DNA of 64,000 bases from an uncultured Myxococcales bacterium (GTDB lineage: Bacteria; Myxococcota_A; UBA9042). The stretch lies in assembly GCA_903840165.1 (NCBI GenBank), contig CAIMEY010000119.1, forward strand, positions 1-64,000, in the 5' to 3' direction. The notes under the pieces are model-generated. The model saw only the letters and a program-made list of their open reading frames with translations, was not told the DNA's origin and searched no databases. The position numbers and the translations under genes are program-made. Shown in pieces: positions 19,232-27,657 of the stretch. Numbering within the stretch: the first letter of the stretch is position 1; each line of letters begins with the position of its first letter.

Positions 19232-19311
19232 CGTCTCACCTCGCTGAGGCCCGCCGGCCCGCGCCCATGGCATTTGCCGATTCCGCCGCCGCCCGGTGGA
19301 CGCCAGCGCCG

Positions 19312-20715
19312 CTACTTGTTGAGGGTCGGAATGTGGCCGGGCAAGGTCACGATCATCAAAGCATTCGGAATGACGTAGACATCCTGGCTGCCTAGGGATA
19401 CTACCGCGCTGTCCATCCAACCCGCCGCCGCGATGCGGTTGGGGCCAGCAGGTACGTCGACGGCAGCAAACCGTCCGATCAAGTCGGTGGCGCCGCGGGT
19501 CTTGACTGGGACGGTGTTGTCCTCGGAATCATTGAAATACGCAATGCCTTGGCCGGACACGCCCAGTCCGACTCGGGCGTTGTGGATGGCAAAGCCGCCG
19601 CGTCCGCCGTCGACGCCGCAATCGCGCACGCGTCCGCCGATCACGCCGTTACCGTCGGTGATGTCGTTGAAACCCATGGTAGTTGGTACCAATTGCCATT
19701 GGCCTTCGCCGACGATGGTGGGGTTGACGCGATACGTGTCCGTGCCGACGTACTTGGTCGGTTGGGTGCCGGCGCCTTTGACGTCGGTCCGATTGGCCAA
19801 CAGCACGTAATCCCAAAGGTAACTGTCGTGCCAGCTGGGCTTATTCGGCGGCAGTCCGCGGACGCGAACGACGATGGGCGTATTGGTCGGGACGTTTTCA
19901 ATCGCGTATACGCCGTGTTGGGCGACGCAGATGTTGGCGACAGCGCCGTTGTCCTTGCGGCACTCATAGCCAAGTGGGCAATCCAAATGGGTGTTGCATT
20001 GTTCATCCGCCTTCTTGGCCGAGGCGACGTCCCAACCATTGACCACGGCGGCATCGGTCGGTTTATCGACATTGGGCAGCACGGCGATGACTTTGGCTAG
20101 TGGTTTTCCAACCTTAGACTCGTCGATCATGCAGTTCTCAATGGCGTCTGGCGCTGCGTCCGTGTTGACAATTCCAGCGCACGCTTCGGGATGGAACTGG
20201 CTGAGTTCATAGACCGCGACCTCGACGTCGGCCGTGACCACGCCCGAACCGAACCGATCGACCCGTCCCCACATGGTGACCTTGGCCGGTCCGACAACGC
20301 CTTTGGCCAAATCCGCAGTCGTTTCGCCGACGCACCCAAGTTGGACCTTATCCGCCACGGCTTGGTTGTCTTGCAATGGATTGGAAAGATTTAGTTTTTC
20401 CGTATTCGAGGGCTTCGAGACGCAGACGCCAAACTCGCAAACTTGGGCGGTTTTGCACGTGGCGTCCGTGGTGCATTTGGCCTGGAACGGCGGCACATCT
20501 GGACTGGAATTGGCATCGGCTACTGCAGAATCGGCTGTCGCTGTGCTATCTTGGCCCGTCGAGATGGCATCAGTGCCCGTGCCATTGGTGTCCGCAGCCG
20601 CCGAGGAACTGTCAGCCGCCGTGTTGTCGCTGGGCGTACAAGCAGTCTGAAATGCTAACCCTGTGAAAATAATCAGTAATCGAGCAGACATCTGCGCTGA
20701 CAATTTGCAAACCAT
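19312..20715 (-). CDS. Secreted lipoprotein with Asp/Ala/Thr-rich linker
   Basis: 467 aa. ATG 20715 follows CTGGAG and gives a lipobox near residue 26 (AFQTAC). A long Asp/Ser/Ala/Thr-rich linker (residues ~27-75) separates the anchor from a folded part. A small Cys cluster (CTTDATCKTAQVCEFGVC) and a second one (CNTHLDCPLGYECRKDNG) resemble the knots common in myxobacterial lipoproteins. The C-terminal half may contain carboxypeptidase-regulatory-like beta domains. It heads the leftward operon with the next two genes. No specific function is recognised. Confidence 0.65.
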   Translation of the reverse strand: MVCKLSAQMSARLLIIFTGLAFQTACTPSDNTAADSSSAAADTNGTGTDAISTGQDSTATADSAVADANSSPDVPPFQAKCTTDATCKTAQVCEFGVCVSKPSNTEKLNLSNPLQDNQAVADKVQLGCVGETTADLAKGVVGPAKVTMWGRVDRFGSGVVTADVEVAVYELSQFHPEACAGIVNTDAAPDAIENCMIDESKVGKPLAKVIAVLPNVDKPTDAAVVNGWDVASAKKADEQCNTHLDCPLGYECRKDNGAVANICVAQHGVYAIENVPTNTPIVVRVRGLPPNKPSWHDSYLWDYVLLANRTDVKGAGTQPTKYVGTDTYRVNPTIVGEGQWQLVPTTMGFNDITDGNGVIGGRVRDCGVDGGRGGFAIHNARVGLGVSGQGIAYFNDSEDNTVPVKTRGATDLIGRFAAVDVPAGPNRIAAAGWMDSAVVSLGSQDVYVIPNALMIVTLPGHIPTLNK

Positions 20716-20881
20716 GGAAACTCCAGGGGGGCCAACGATGGCCCGAGCCGTACCTCATGTCACCGCTCAGCGAAGCCGCGCACCTCAGCCATGGGCCTGC
20801 AGCGTCGATGGACGCCCGCACCATAGCGCTTTTGCCCCTGTGGCGGCAACCCCGACGTCGGCCGGGCTTGCGCGCTGTGGA

Positions 20882-20928
20882 TTCTTTGCTTGGTGTCCTC
20901 TGGGACAAAGCGGTGAATTTACAATATA
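20882..20928 (+). repeat. Dispersed intergenic element, copy 9
   Basis: The plus strand reads TTGGTGTCCTCTGGGACAA, four bases, GTGAATT. Confidence 0.7.
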
Positions 20929-21079
20929 AAGAGTCGCTTTGTCTGCACGACGACCGACCTTGCAGCGCCCGGTCCAAGTTTGGTCGATAACAAAAAGTTG
21001 ACATAATACCTATTATCAGACGTCAGGGTTCAAGGGACGGACGCCGCCCAAATGCCATTGTCGGCGCCCCTAGGCCATG

Positions 21080-21121
21080 CCAAATCCGCTTTGGTGCCCA
21101 AAGAGACAAATCCATAGATTC
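21080..21121 (+). repeat. Dispersed intergenic element, copy 10
   Basis: The plus strand reads TTGGTGCCCAAAGAGACAA, four bases, then a weakened last block ATAG. It lies ~110 bp upstream of the nadE promoter. Confidence 0.65.
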
Positions 21122-21211
21122 ACGTAGAAATCATCCAATAACCAAGCCACTTTTCCACCACCCGCGCGCCGCCACGTGACCGGCCCCTGAGCAGCGTCTG
21201 ACCCGCGCCGT

Positions 21212-21239
21212 TTGCCGCGCCGCCGCTTTGGGCTACAGT
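21212..21239 (+). promoter_or_regulatory. Candidate nadE promoter, leaderless arrangement
   Basis: TTGCCG (21212-21217), a 16-bp spacer and TACAGT (21234-21239). The nadE ATG follows after 7 bp without a ribosome site, as at imuA, so the transcript may be leaderless. The -35 match is modest. Confidence 0.35.
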
Positions 21240-21246
21240 ATGCGCC

Positions 21247-23001
21247 ATGAAGCTGCTGCTTGCGCAAATCAACACGACCGTCCTAGATTTTCCAGGAAAT
21301 TTCAACAAGATCGCGCTGTCTGTGCAACACGCACGCGAGTTGGGGGCCGACGTCGTAGTGACGCCCGAGCTAGCGCTGACTGGTTATCCACCCTTGGATC
21401 TCCTTGAGCGTACAGAGGTTTTGACCGAAGCACTGGGTTATCTCGACCAGCTCGCGGCGCTGTCTGCGGACCTGACGCTTGTAGTCGGTATGGCGTTACC
21501 GGCGTCTTTTCAAGCGACTCCGGCGGAATTGCCATTGCCGCACCTGAGTGGCACCCAAAGGCCAGCCATCAACGCGGCGGTCGTGTTTGACCATGGCCGG
21601 CTGCTAGGCTGCGTGCGCAAACGGCTTTTGCCGACGTATGACGTGTTCGATGAAGAACGGTATTTCCAGCCCGGTCAGCAGGCCCAAGTCTTTGACCTTG
21701 CCGGCCGACGGCTGGGCGTGACGGTTTGCGAGGATATTTGGAGTCTGGACGACCAAGGTGCGCCGCGGTATCCCCTTGATCCTATAGGAGAATTGGTCGC
21801 GGCTGGCGCGGATTGCATCATCAACCTGTCGGCATCGCCCTTTGAACTGGGCAAGGCGTTGCGCCGCCTGCATTTGGTGTCTGGCCACGCTGCGCACTGG
21901 GGGGTGCCGATTGCGTACTGCAACCTGGTTGGTGGCAACGATTCGCTTGTGTTTGACGGGCGTTCCTTCGCCATGGACGCTGCAGGACAGTTGTTGACTT
22001 CGGGCCCAAGCTATCAAGCCGCTGATTTGATAGTTGATTTCTCCGCTGCGACTTCACCCGATCCGCTTTGGTGTCCACAGGGACAACCCCTTGCCGCGCC
22101 TCACGATTTTGACCTTCCACCTGCCCAAGATGTGCGCGCCGCGCTGGTCCTTGGCCTGCGCGATTACGTCCACAAGTGCGGCTTTTCGCGGGTGCTCCTA
22201 GGCCTTTCGGGCGGCATCGACTCCGCGGTGACGGCTGCGCTGGCGGTCGAAGCGCTTGGGTCGGAGTCGGTCCTTGGCGTCGCGCTGCCGGGTCCCTATT
22301 CCAGTCCGGCAAGTGTGACAGATGCCCTTGAACTTGCAGCAAATTTGCAGATTCGCTGTCCGATCATGCCCATCGATGGCCCAATGGCCGCGACGCAGTT
22401 GACCCTGAGCGACGAGTTCGCACGCATGCCTGGGCAACCCCATGACATAGCAGAGCAAAATATCCAGGCTCGCCTTCGCGGCCTGCTGCTGATGGCCCTG
22501 TCCAATCGCAGTGGCGCGATGCTCTTAACCACTGGCAATAAAAGTGAAATTGCGGTTGGGTACTGCACGCTGTACGGGGACATGAATGGCGGCCTAGCGG
22601 TCATCGGCGATGTGCCCAAGACCTTGGTCTATGACGTCGCTGCCGTGATCAATCAAGATCGCGTTATTATACCGCTTTCCACGATAATCAAGCCGCCAAG
22701 TGCCGAACTGGCTCCCGACCAGACCGACCAGGACAGCTTGCCGCCCTACCCGGTTCTCGACGCCATTTTGGCCCTACATTTGCTGGATCAACGGCCAGTT
22801 GCGGACATTTGTGCGCAGACAGGCTTTGCTCGTGACGTCGTGCAACGCGTTGTTAGGATGGTAGAATTGGCCGAATACAAGAGGCGTCAAGCAGCGCCGG
22901 TGCTGCGCGTAACCCGCAAGGCGTTCGGCGTCGGCCGGCGGGTGCCGATGGCGCGGGCGATGCCCCAAGTGCTGGCCGTGTCCCCATCGGTCGAGCCCTG
23001 A
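21247..23001 (+). CDS. nadE: Glutamine-dependent NAD+ synthetase
   Basis: A 584-aa two-domain enzyme for the last step of NAD+ synthesis. The N-terminal nitrilase-type glutaminase has its catalytic triad visible: Glu in PELALTGYP (~40), Lys in KRLLPTYDVFDE (~124) and Cys in VCEDIW (~160). The C-terminal ATP-pyrophosphatase domain begins with the PP-loop GLSGGIDS (~318). Ammonia passes between the domains. The linker around residues 271-282 coincides with sequence like the dispersed repeat. It leads a rightward group with malQ and an SGNH hydrolase. Confidence 0.93.
   Translation: MKLLLAQINTTVLDFPGNFNKIALSVQHARELGADVVVTPELALTGYPPLDLLERTEVLTEALGYLDQLAALSADLTLVVGMALPASFQATPAELPLPHLSGTQRPAINAAVVFDHGRLLGCVRKRLLPTYDVFDEERYFQPGQQAQVFDLAGRRLGVTVCEDIWSLDDQGAPRYPLDPIGELVAAGADCIINLSASPFELGKALRRLHLVSGHAAHWGVPIAYCNLVGGNDSLVFDGRSFAMDAAGQLLTSGPSYQAADLIVDFSAATSPDPLWCPQGQPLAAPHDFDLPPAQDVRAALVLGLRDYVHKCGFSRVLLGLSGGIDSAVTAALAVEALGSESVLGVALPGPYSSPASVTDALELAANLQIRCPIMPIDGPMAATQLTLSDEFARMPGQPHDIAEQNIQARLRGLLLMALSNRSGAMLLTTGNKSEIAVGYCTLYGDMNGGLAVIGDVPKTLVYDVAAVINQDRVIIPLSTIIKPPSAELAPDQTDQDSLPPYPVLDAILALHLLDQRPVADICAQTGFARDVVQRVVRMVELAEYKRRQAAPVLRVTRKAFGVGRRVPMARAMPQVLAVSPSVEP
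22061..22093 (+). repeat. Possible dispersed element inside nadE
   Basis: The plus strand reads TTGGTGTCCACAGGGACAA, four bases, TTGC. It lies in the linker between the glutaminase and synthetase domains, where an in-frame insertion would be tolerated. Chance similarity cannot be excluded. Confidence 0.45.
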
Positions 23002-23064
23002 AAAGTGCCTGTGCTTCAAGAGGATTTCCCTGAACCGCGCCGTCCTGGTCGCAAGGGTTGGAAC

Positions 23065-24570
23065 ATGAGCTCTGCTAATCCCCTTTTTCCGCGAAGTTTT
23101 GGGGTGTTGCTTCACCCCACGTCCCTGCCCGGTGCCCATGGTATCGGCGACTTGGGTGCGGGGGCGCGGCAATGGCTGGATTGGCTGCAGGCCGCCGGCT
23201 GCTCGTTGTGGCAGGTGCTGCCGCTTGTGCCGCCGGGTGCTGCGAATTCGCCGTACGCCAGCGCTTCGGCGATGTCATGTAATACTTCGCTTATTGACCT
23301 ATATCAGCTTGTCCATGATGGTCTTTTGCACGATCGTGAACTGCCACATCCGCAGTTTGGCCAGCAACTCGACCACACCTTTGTGCAAACCGAGAAGGCA
23401 AAGGCACTCGATAAGGCCGCGGAACGACTGCGAACGCAGCGGAATCATCCCCTGTACGAGGCTTGCGTCGCCTGGTCCAAGCAGGCGCCTTGGGTGCTGG
23501 ACGCGGCACTTTTCTCCTCTGTTCACGCGCACTTTGGTGATATTCCCTGGTGGCAGTGGCCGGCAGACATCCGTGACCGTACGCCGGCGGCGCTGACCCA
23601 ATGGGGGCAGGCGCTTGGGCCAGCGGTGGAGCGCTACGTGGCCCTGCAATTTCTGTTCGACCGGCAGTGGCAGCAACTGCGCGATTACGCACGGCAACGT
23701 GGCATTCGCACCCTGGGCGACGCGCCGATCTACGTCGATGCTGACAGTGTTGATGTCTGGGCCAATCGTAGCCTGTTCCAACTCGATGCCCACGGTCGCA
23801 GCCGGCACGTGGCCGGAGTTCCGCCGGATTATTTCAGTGAACTCGGGCAGTTTTGGGGCAATCCCTTGTACGATTGGGCCGCGATGGCACAGACCGGCTA
23901 CCGCTGGTGGATTGCCAGGGTTCGCCGTTGCCTGCAGCAGACGGATTTGGTGCGAATCGACCATTTCCGTGGCTTTTCCAAGTATTGGGCTATTCCTGCC
24001 GACGCCGCCGACGCGCGGTCCGGTCGCTGGCAGCCTGGCCCGGGCAAGGCGCTCTTTGTGGCGCTTCGGTCGGCCCTTGGCGCCTTGCCTTTGGTGGCTG
24101 AAGACCTCGGCGATATCGACGATGACGTCCATCAACTTCGCGATTTTGCAGACCTTCCCGGCATGCACGTGCTTCAGTTCGCTTGGGGCGGTAATACTGA
24201 CAGTCCTTTTCTGCCCCACCACCATCGGCCGAACGCAGTCGTTTACACGGGAACGCATGATAATGACACGACAACTGGCTGGTGGCGGGCCAATCCTCAG
24301 GTCCACGGGCAAGTGCGCGCGTACGTGCGTCCTCAAGACCCTGACATCGCATGGGAATTTGTGCGCCTAGCCTGCAGTTCGGTGGCCAACACGGCCATCG
24401 CGCCCCTGCAGGACCTGCTAGGACTTGGTTCTGAAGCCCGCATGAACGTGCCCGGCGTGACCGACGGCAACTGGGGCTGGCGCGTCCCTCCGGGTGCGTT
24501 TGACCGCGAGCGGGCTGAGAAACTGCTCGAACTCATTGGCATGTTTGACCGCCTGCCCCGGTCCCGGTGA
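23065..24570 (+). CDS. malQ: 4-alpha-glucanotransferase (amylomaltase, GH77)
   Basis: 501 aa, the usual MalQ length. It transfers maltooligosaccharide segments in glycogen/maltodextrin metabolism. ATG 23065 follows AAGGG; the frame also opens at a GTG at 23005. The N-terminus has the family pattern GVLLHPTSLPG...GDLG. Catalytic sites: Asp in RIDHFRGF (~297), Glu in AEDLGDID (~345), Asp in THDNDT (~396-401). It lies 63 bp after nadE and 3 bp before the next gene. Confidence 0.92.
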   Translation: MSSANPLFPRSFGVLLHPTSLPGAHGIGDLGAGARQWLDWLQAAGCSLWQVLPLVPPGAANSPYASASAMSCNTSLIDLYQLVHDGLLHDRELPHPQFGQQLDHTFVQTEKAKALDKAAERLRTQRNHPLYEACVAWSKQAPWVLDAALFSSVHAHFGDIPWWQWPADIRDRTPAALTQWGQALGPAVERYVALQFLFDRQWQQLRDYARQRGIRTLGDAPIYVDADSVDVWANRSLFQLDAHGRSRHVAGVPPDYFSELGQFWGNPLYDWAAMAQTGYRWWIARVRRCLQQTDLVRIDHFRGFSKYWAIPADAADARSGRWQPGPGKALFVALRSALGALPLVAEDLGDIDDDVHQLRDFADLPGMHVLQFAWGGNTDSPFLPHHHRPNAVVYTGTHDNDTTTGWWRANPQVHGQVRAYVRPQDPDIAWEFVRLACSSVANTAIAPLQDLLGLGSEARMNVPGVTDGNWGWRVPPGAFDRERAEKLLELIGMFDRLPRSR

Positions 24571-24573
24571 CGC

Positions 24574-25707
24574 GTGGCTAGCCTTCGGACCGCCCAACGC
24601 TGGCTTGGGCCCGCGTCCCAGGTCGCCAGTGCCTTGACGCTGAGTAGCGCGCTGCTGAGCCTCGCCATCCGCACCGTGGTTATTCGGCGCCTTCACTGGC
24701 AAATCCCTGATTCGCTTGCATTTATTTTCCTCCACCCTCTAGCTCCGGCGGGCCTAGCTGCGGGTCTGCTGCTGGGCACTGTGGCCCGCCCGCGCACCAA
24801 GGCTGCGAGGACCTGGACGGCGCTGGCGGCTACCCTGCCCTTGGCCTTGGCCATGGCGTTTTTTGCGGTGGACCCCAAAGAGTTAGGTCCCCGACTTCAC
24901 TTGCCTTTCGTCGTGCCGCACCGCACATGGACTGCCGCCGTTCTGGCGCCGAACACCTGCCGAAATCACTGCCAAACGCCGACGAACTGCGCGCAGGAAT
25001 GCACCAACGCTGACGGCTTTCGCGGGCCGACACTGATACCAGGCCTGGGGCACCTTCAGGTGGCCATCATCGGCGATTCCTACGTGTTTGGCAGTGGTTT
25101 GCCGGCCACCGAGATGCTCGGCCCCCACCTGCAAGCCGAACTGGCGCGCGTTTCGCCGCAAGCGGGCTGGCAGGTTGCGACGCTGGGCATTCCGGGGCAA
25201 AACTTTAGTGATTCTGTGCAGTTGGCCGTGGACCTTCTGCGAACAGAGGCGCCGTCCGTTTTGGTCGTGTCCTGGATTTCTGGCAACGACGAAGTGCCCG
25301 TTTCGCCACGAGAGCGCTTGAATTTGCTGGGAAAACACATTCTCGCCTTGCTCGGGCTTATCGCCGCCGATGGACAGCTCGACCGCGCGCAGTGGGCAGC
25401 CGAGGCTCCATGGTTGGGCAGCGGCCGTCAGCCGCCCGCAGATGTACAGCGTCAGTTTCTATCTGACCGTGAATTGCTGATGCAATCGGCGAAGTTGCAT
25501 GGAACACGCCTGCTGATTATCGACTACCGCGGCACGGGAGAGTTCGCCGACCTGCAGGCTCAGGGGCGAATTGAGGTGGTCTCCGGGCGTCCTCAGGGGC
25601 CCTCGCCGCAGCCGTGGCAGATGGTGGGGGATGGTCATCCAACTGGGGTGGCAAATCGTGAAATTGCTCGTCGTTTAGCGGCATTGTCCCTTTGGTATGC
25701 ACACTAA
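24574..25707 (+). CDS. Membrane-anchored SGNH-hydrolase-like protein
   Basis: 377 aa, GTG start 3 bp after the malQ stop, so probably translationally coupled. Two or three N-terminal helices (~20-105) are followed by an extracytoplasmic domain with SGNH/GDSL blocks: GDSYVFGSG (~166, Ser nucleophile), GIPGQNFSD, SGNDE (~236) and DGHP (~352, Asp-His pair). A Cys-rich patch (CRNHCQTPTNCAQEC) lies just before the hydrolase domain. It is probably an acyl- or acetyl-esterase acting on an envelope polymer. The last ~10 residues and the TAA stop come from a dispersed-repeat copy. Confidence 0.7.
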   Translation: MASLRTAQRWLGPASQVASALTLSSALLSLAIRTVVIRRLHWQIPDSLAFIFLHPLAPAGLAAGLLLGTVARPRTKAARTWTALAATLPLALAMAFFAVDPKELGPRLHLPFVVPHRTWTAAVLAPNTCRNHCQTPTNCAQECTNADGFRGPTLIPGLGHLQVAIIGDSYVFGSGLPATEMLGPHLQAELARVSPQAGWQVATLGIPGQNFSDSVQLAVDLLRTEAPSVLVVSWISGNDEVPVSPRERLNLLGKHILALLGLIAADGQLDRAQWAAEAPWLGSGRQPPADVQRQFLSDRELLMQSAKLHGTRLLIIDYRGTGEFADLQAQGRIEVVSGRPQGPSPQPWQMVGDGHPTGVANREIARRLAALSLWYAH

Positions 25708-25712
25708 AATGG
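25672..25712 (-). repeat. Dispersed element, copy 11, forming a gene's 3' end
   Basis: The minus strand reads GTGCATACCAAAGGGACAA. This is the TGTGCATACC subfamily, also seen at 53658. It encodes the last residues and stop codon of the SGNH-hydrolase gene. Confidence 0.65.
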
Positions 25713-25854
25713 CCAAGAATTCCTCAATGATTTCGTCGCCACGCCAACACCCACCTCGTAAAGCCGGCACCGCGAATCTTTCCCTGGCCCCAGCCTTGGG
25801 CTACCCTTGACCAGCGAAAGCTCGGCGAATCGAGCCGGAACCGGGAGAAAGTGC

Positions 25855-27588
25855 ATGATCTACTTAGGAAAGAACAGAGTCGTTGCCCTCGCCTTGGCCG
25901 CGCTCCTGCTTGGCTGTGGCGGTCGGGCCAATCCGGCCACGGTAGTTGCCGCAGATGCGGTCGATTCATCCGTAGATTCATTGACTTTAGACCAAGGTAT
26001 CCAAGGCGATTCTACGGCCACGACCGCCGATTCAGACGTCCAGAGCGACACGACAAGCCTTGACACTGCGACTACCAGTGCCCTGTGCGACGGTCTGGGC
26101 TTGCCGACGCTGCCGTTCAGTCCGGGTCCCTATGGCACCCATCGCCATGATTTGGCAGGTGATTTTACGCTCAATCTGGCCGACGGCTCGCAATGGACCC
26201 TGTCTGAGCAGTGGACCGGTTGCGAGACGTACGTCTTTGTGCCCGATACGATTCCGGTTTCTGACGCTGACTCGACCTCGATTTGGCTCAAGGACATGGC
26301 CAATCTCATCAAGAAATCGCCGAAGAATGCGCATTACTTCTTTATTTCTCGGCAGAAGGCAAGCTCGGCCATTGAGACGGCGACGGACGGCATGGCGACG
26401 CGCATCGACACGGCCCTGGCCAAGCTCAAGCCGGCGGACGCCGATTGGTGGCGGGCGCATTTGCACGTGGTTGTGGACGGCGCCGCGGCTATCACGGAGT
26501 GGCCGGGCCCGGTGCTGGCCAAAGGCCACGGGATGATCGGCTTTGGCATCGATAGATTCCAACGAATTCGCGGCTTTGGCATGTTGTCTGACGTCACGCG
26601 CAACGCGCCCAATGCGCAGTGGCCTTTTGCGGCCAACTTAGCGTACGCCGCTCATGAACCACTGTATTACAATGCAGAATTTGACCAGGCTCAGACCTTG
26701 CAGGCCCAGAAGGCGACCGTCATTTCCCTGTGGCAGGGCGAGACCTTGTCGCAATTTGCTGAAACGGATGCGAAATTGCCTGACGCGGCGGCAATTGCCC
26801 AGTTTGACACGCTGCAGATCGAGGTGGAGCAACATTGCCCCAATGCCGACTCGCCTGAGCCCGGCAACTGCGGGGCGTGGGACTATTTGGCGGCGCTGTC
26901 CGTGCAAGGCGCCGATGGCAAGAACGTTGAAATGGCTCGGTTTATTACCAGCTACCACCGCGAGACCCATTGGCTGGTCGACGCGACGCCGATGCTGGTG
27001 GAACTGCAGACCGGAGGAACTCGGCACTTTCGCTGGGATTTTGCCCCCGAGTGGAACAAGCAGCCGACGGCGACGATCCTCAAGCTGCGATTCTCCAACC
27101 AAAACAAGGGCTATCGTCCGGTCAAGGCAGCGTTGTTGTGGACGGGCGGCAACTGGAACGCCCAGTTTGACTCCTTGCATTTGCCGCAGGATGTGACCAT
27201 CACCCAAGGTGCTAAAAAAGTTCAGCTTTGGTCGATTGTCACCGGCCACGGCGGCGATGAAGCTACCCACTGCGCCGAGTTCTGCAATCATCAGCACGAC
27301 TACACGGTTTCCGGCAAGGTCCATCGCCTCGAGTTCCCAATGGCCGGCACCGCTGATCAATGTATGCCCAACGTTATCAAAGGGATGACGCCAAATCAGG
27401 GTGGTACTTGGTGGTACGGACGCGGCGGCTGGTGCCCCGGCATGCAGGTCGAGCCTTGGACGGTCGACCTGACGGCCGACGTTACGGCGAGCACGAGCGC
27501 TACGTATCAGGGCCACCTTGGCAATGGCGCTGTGCCAGATACTTCTGGAAACATTGATGAAGTGACCTACTTGGTGGTCTACAAGTAG
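25855..27588 (+). CDS. PNGase F-like lipoprotein
   Basis: 577 aa. ATG 25855 follows GGGAGAAAG and opens a clear lipoprotein signal ending ALLLGC (Cys ~19). An Asp/Thr/Ser-rich linker (~30-70) leads to the folded part. The C-terminal half carries blocks typical of peptide-N-glycosidase F-type beta-sandwich proteins: CPNADSPEPGNCGAWDYLA, CAEFCNHQHDYT and TPNQGGTWWYGRGGWCPGM. PNGase F cleaves the amide between Asn and an N-glycan, so this protein may process glycoproteins outside the cell. Activity is inferred from family resemblance only. Confidence 0.65.
   Translation: MIYLGKNRVVALALAALLLGCGGRANPATVVAADAVDSSVDSLTLDQGIQGDSTATTADSDVQSDTTSLDTATTSALCDGLGLPTLPFSPGPYGTHRHDLAGDFTLNLADGSQWTLSEQWTGCETYVFVPDTIPVSDADSTSIWLKDMANLIKKSPKNAHYFFISRQKASSAIETATDGMATRIDTALAKLKPADADWWRAHLHVVVDGAAAITEWPGPVLAKGHGMIGFGIDRFQRIRGFGMLSDVTRNAPNAQWPFAANLAYAAHEPLYYNAEFDQAQTLQAQKATVISLWQGETLSQFAETDAKLPDAAAIAQFDTLQIEVEQHCPNADSPEPGNCGAWDYLAALSVQGADGKNVEMARFITSYHRETHWLVDATPMLVELQTGGTRHFRWDFAPEWNKQPTATILKLRFSNQNKGYRPVKAALLWTGGNWNAQFDSLHLPQDVTITQGAKKVQLWSIVTGHGGDEATHCAEFCNHQHDYTVSGKVHRLEFPMAGTADQCMPNVIKGMTPNQGGTWWYGRGGWCPGMQVEPWTVDLTADVTASTSATYQGHLGNGAVPDTSGNIDEVTYLVVYK
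25974..26015 (-). repeat. Possible dispersed element inside lipoprotein linker
   Basis: The minus strand reads TTGGATACCTTGGTCTAAA, four bases, ATGA. This is a partial match lying in the linker-coding part of the PNGase F-like gene. It is the weakest copy listed. Confidence 0.3.
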
Positions 27589-27657
27589 CTGCGGTGCCCT
27601 CGCTGCACAGGCAAGCCGAGTGAACAATAATCGGCAATAAAATCGAGGACGTGAATA

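Larger units (their letters stand above)
20716..21246. other. Divergent intergenic region, lipoprotein / nadE
   Basis: 531 bp without a gene. It holds two dispersed-repeat copies (about 20882 and 21080), an AT-rich patch at ~20990-21020 (TTGACATAATACC) and the likely nadE promoter at its right end. Confidence 0.55.

Noticed and set aside
20995-21020. Strong promoter at TTGACATAATACCTATTAT
   Set aside because: The -35-like and -10-like hexamers are only 1-7 bp apart, and no 16-18 bp pairing fits well.
23299-24336. 345-codon open frame on the minus strand across malQ
   Set aside because: It is fully antisense to a malQ with all catalytic motifs, has no family-like motifs and reflects GC-rich third-position bias.
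26638-27627. 329-codon open frame on the minus strand
   Set aside because: It lies antisense to the PNGase F-like lipoprotein and has no signal or domain of its own.
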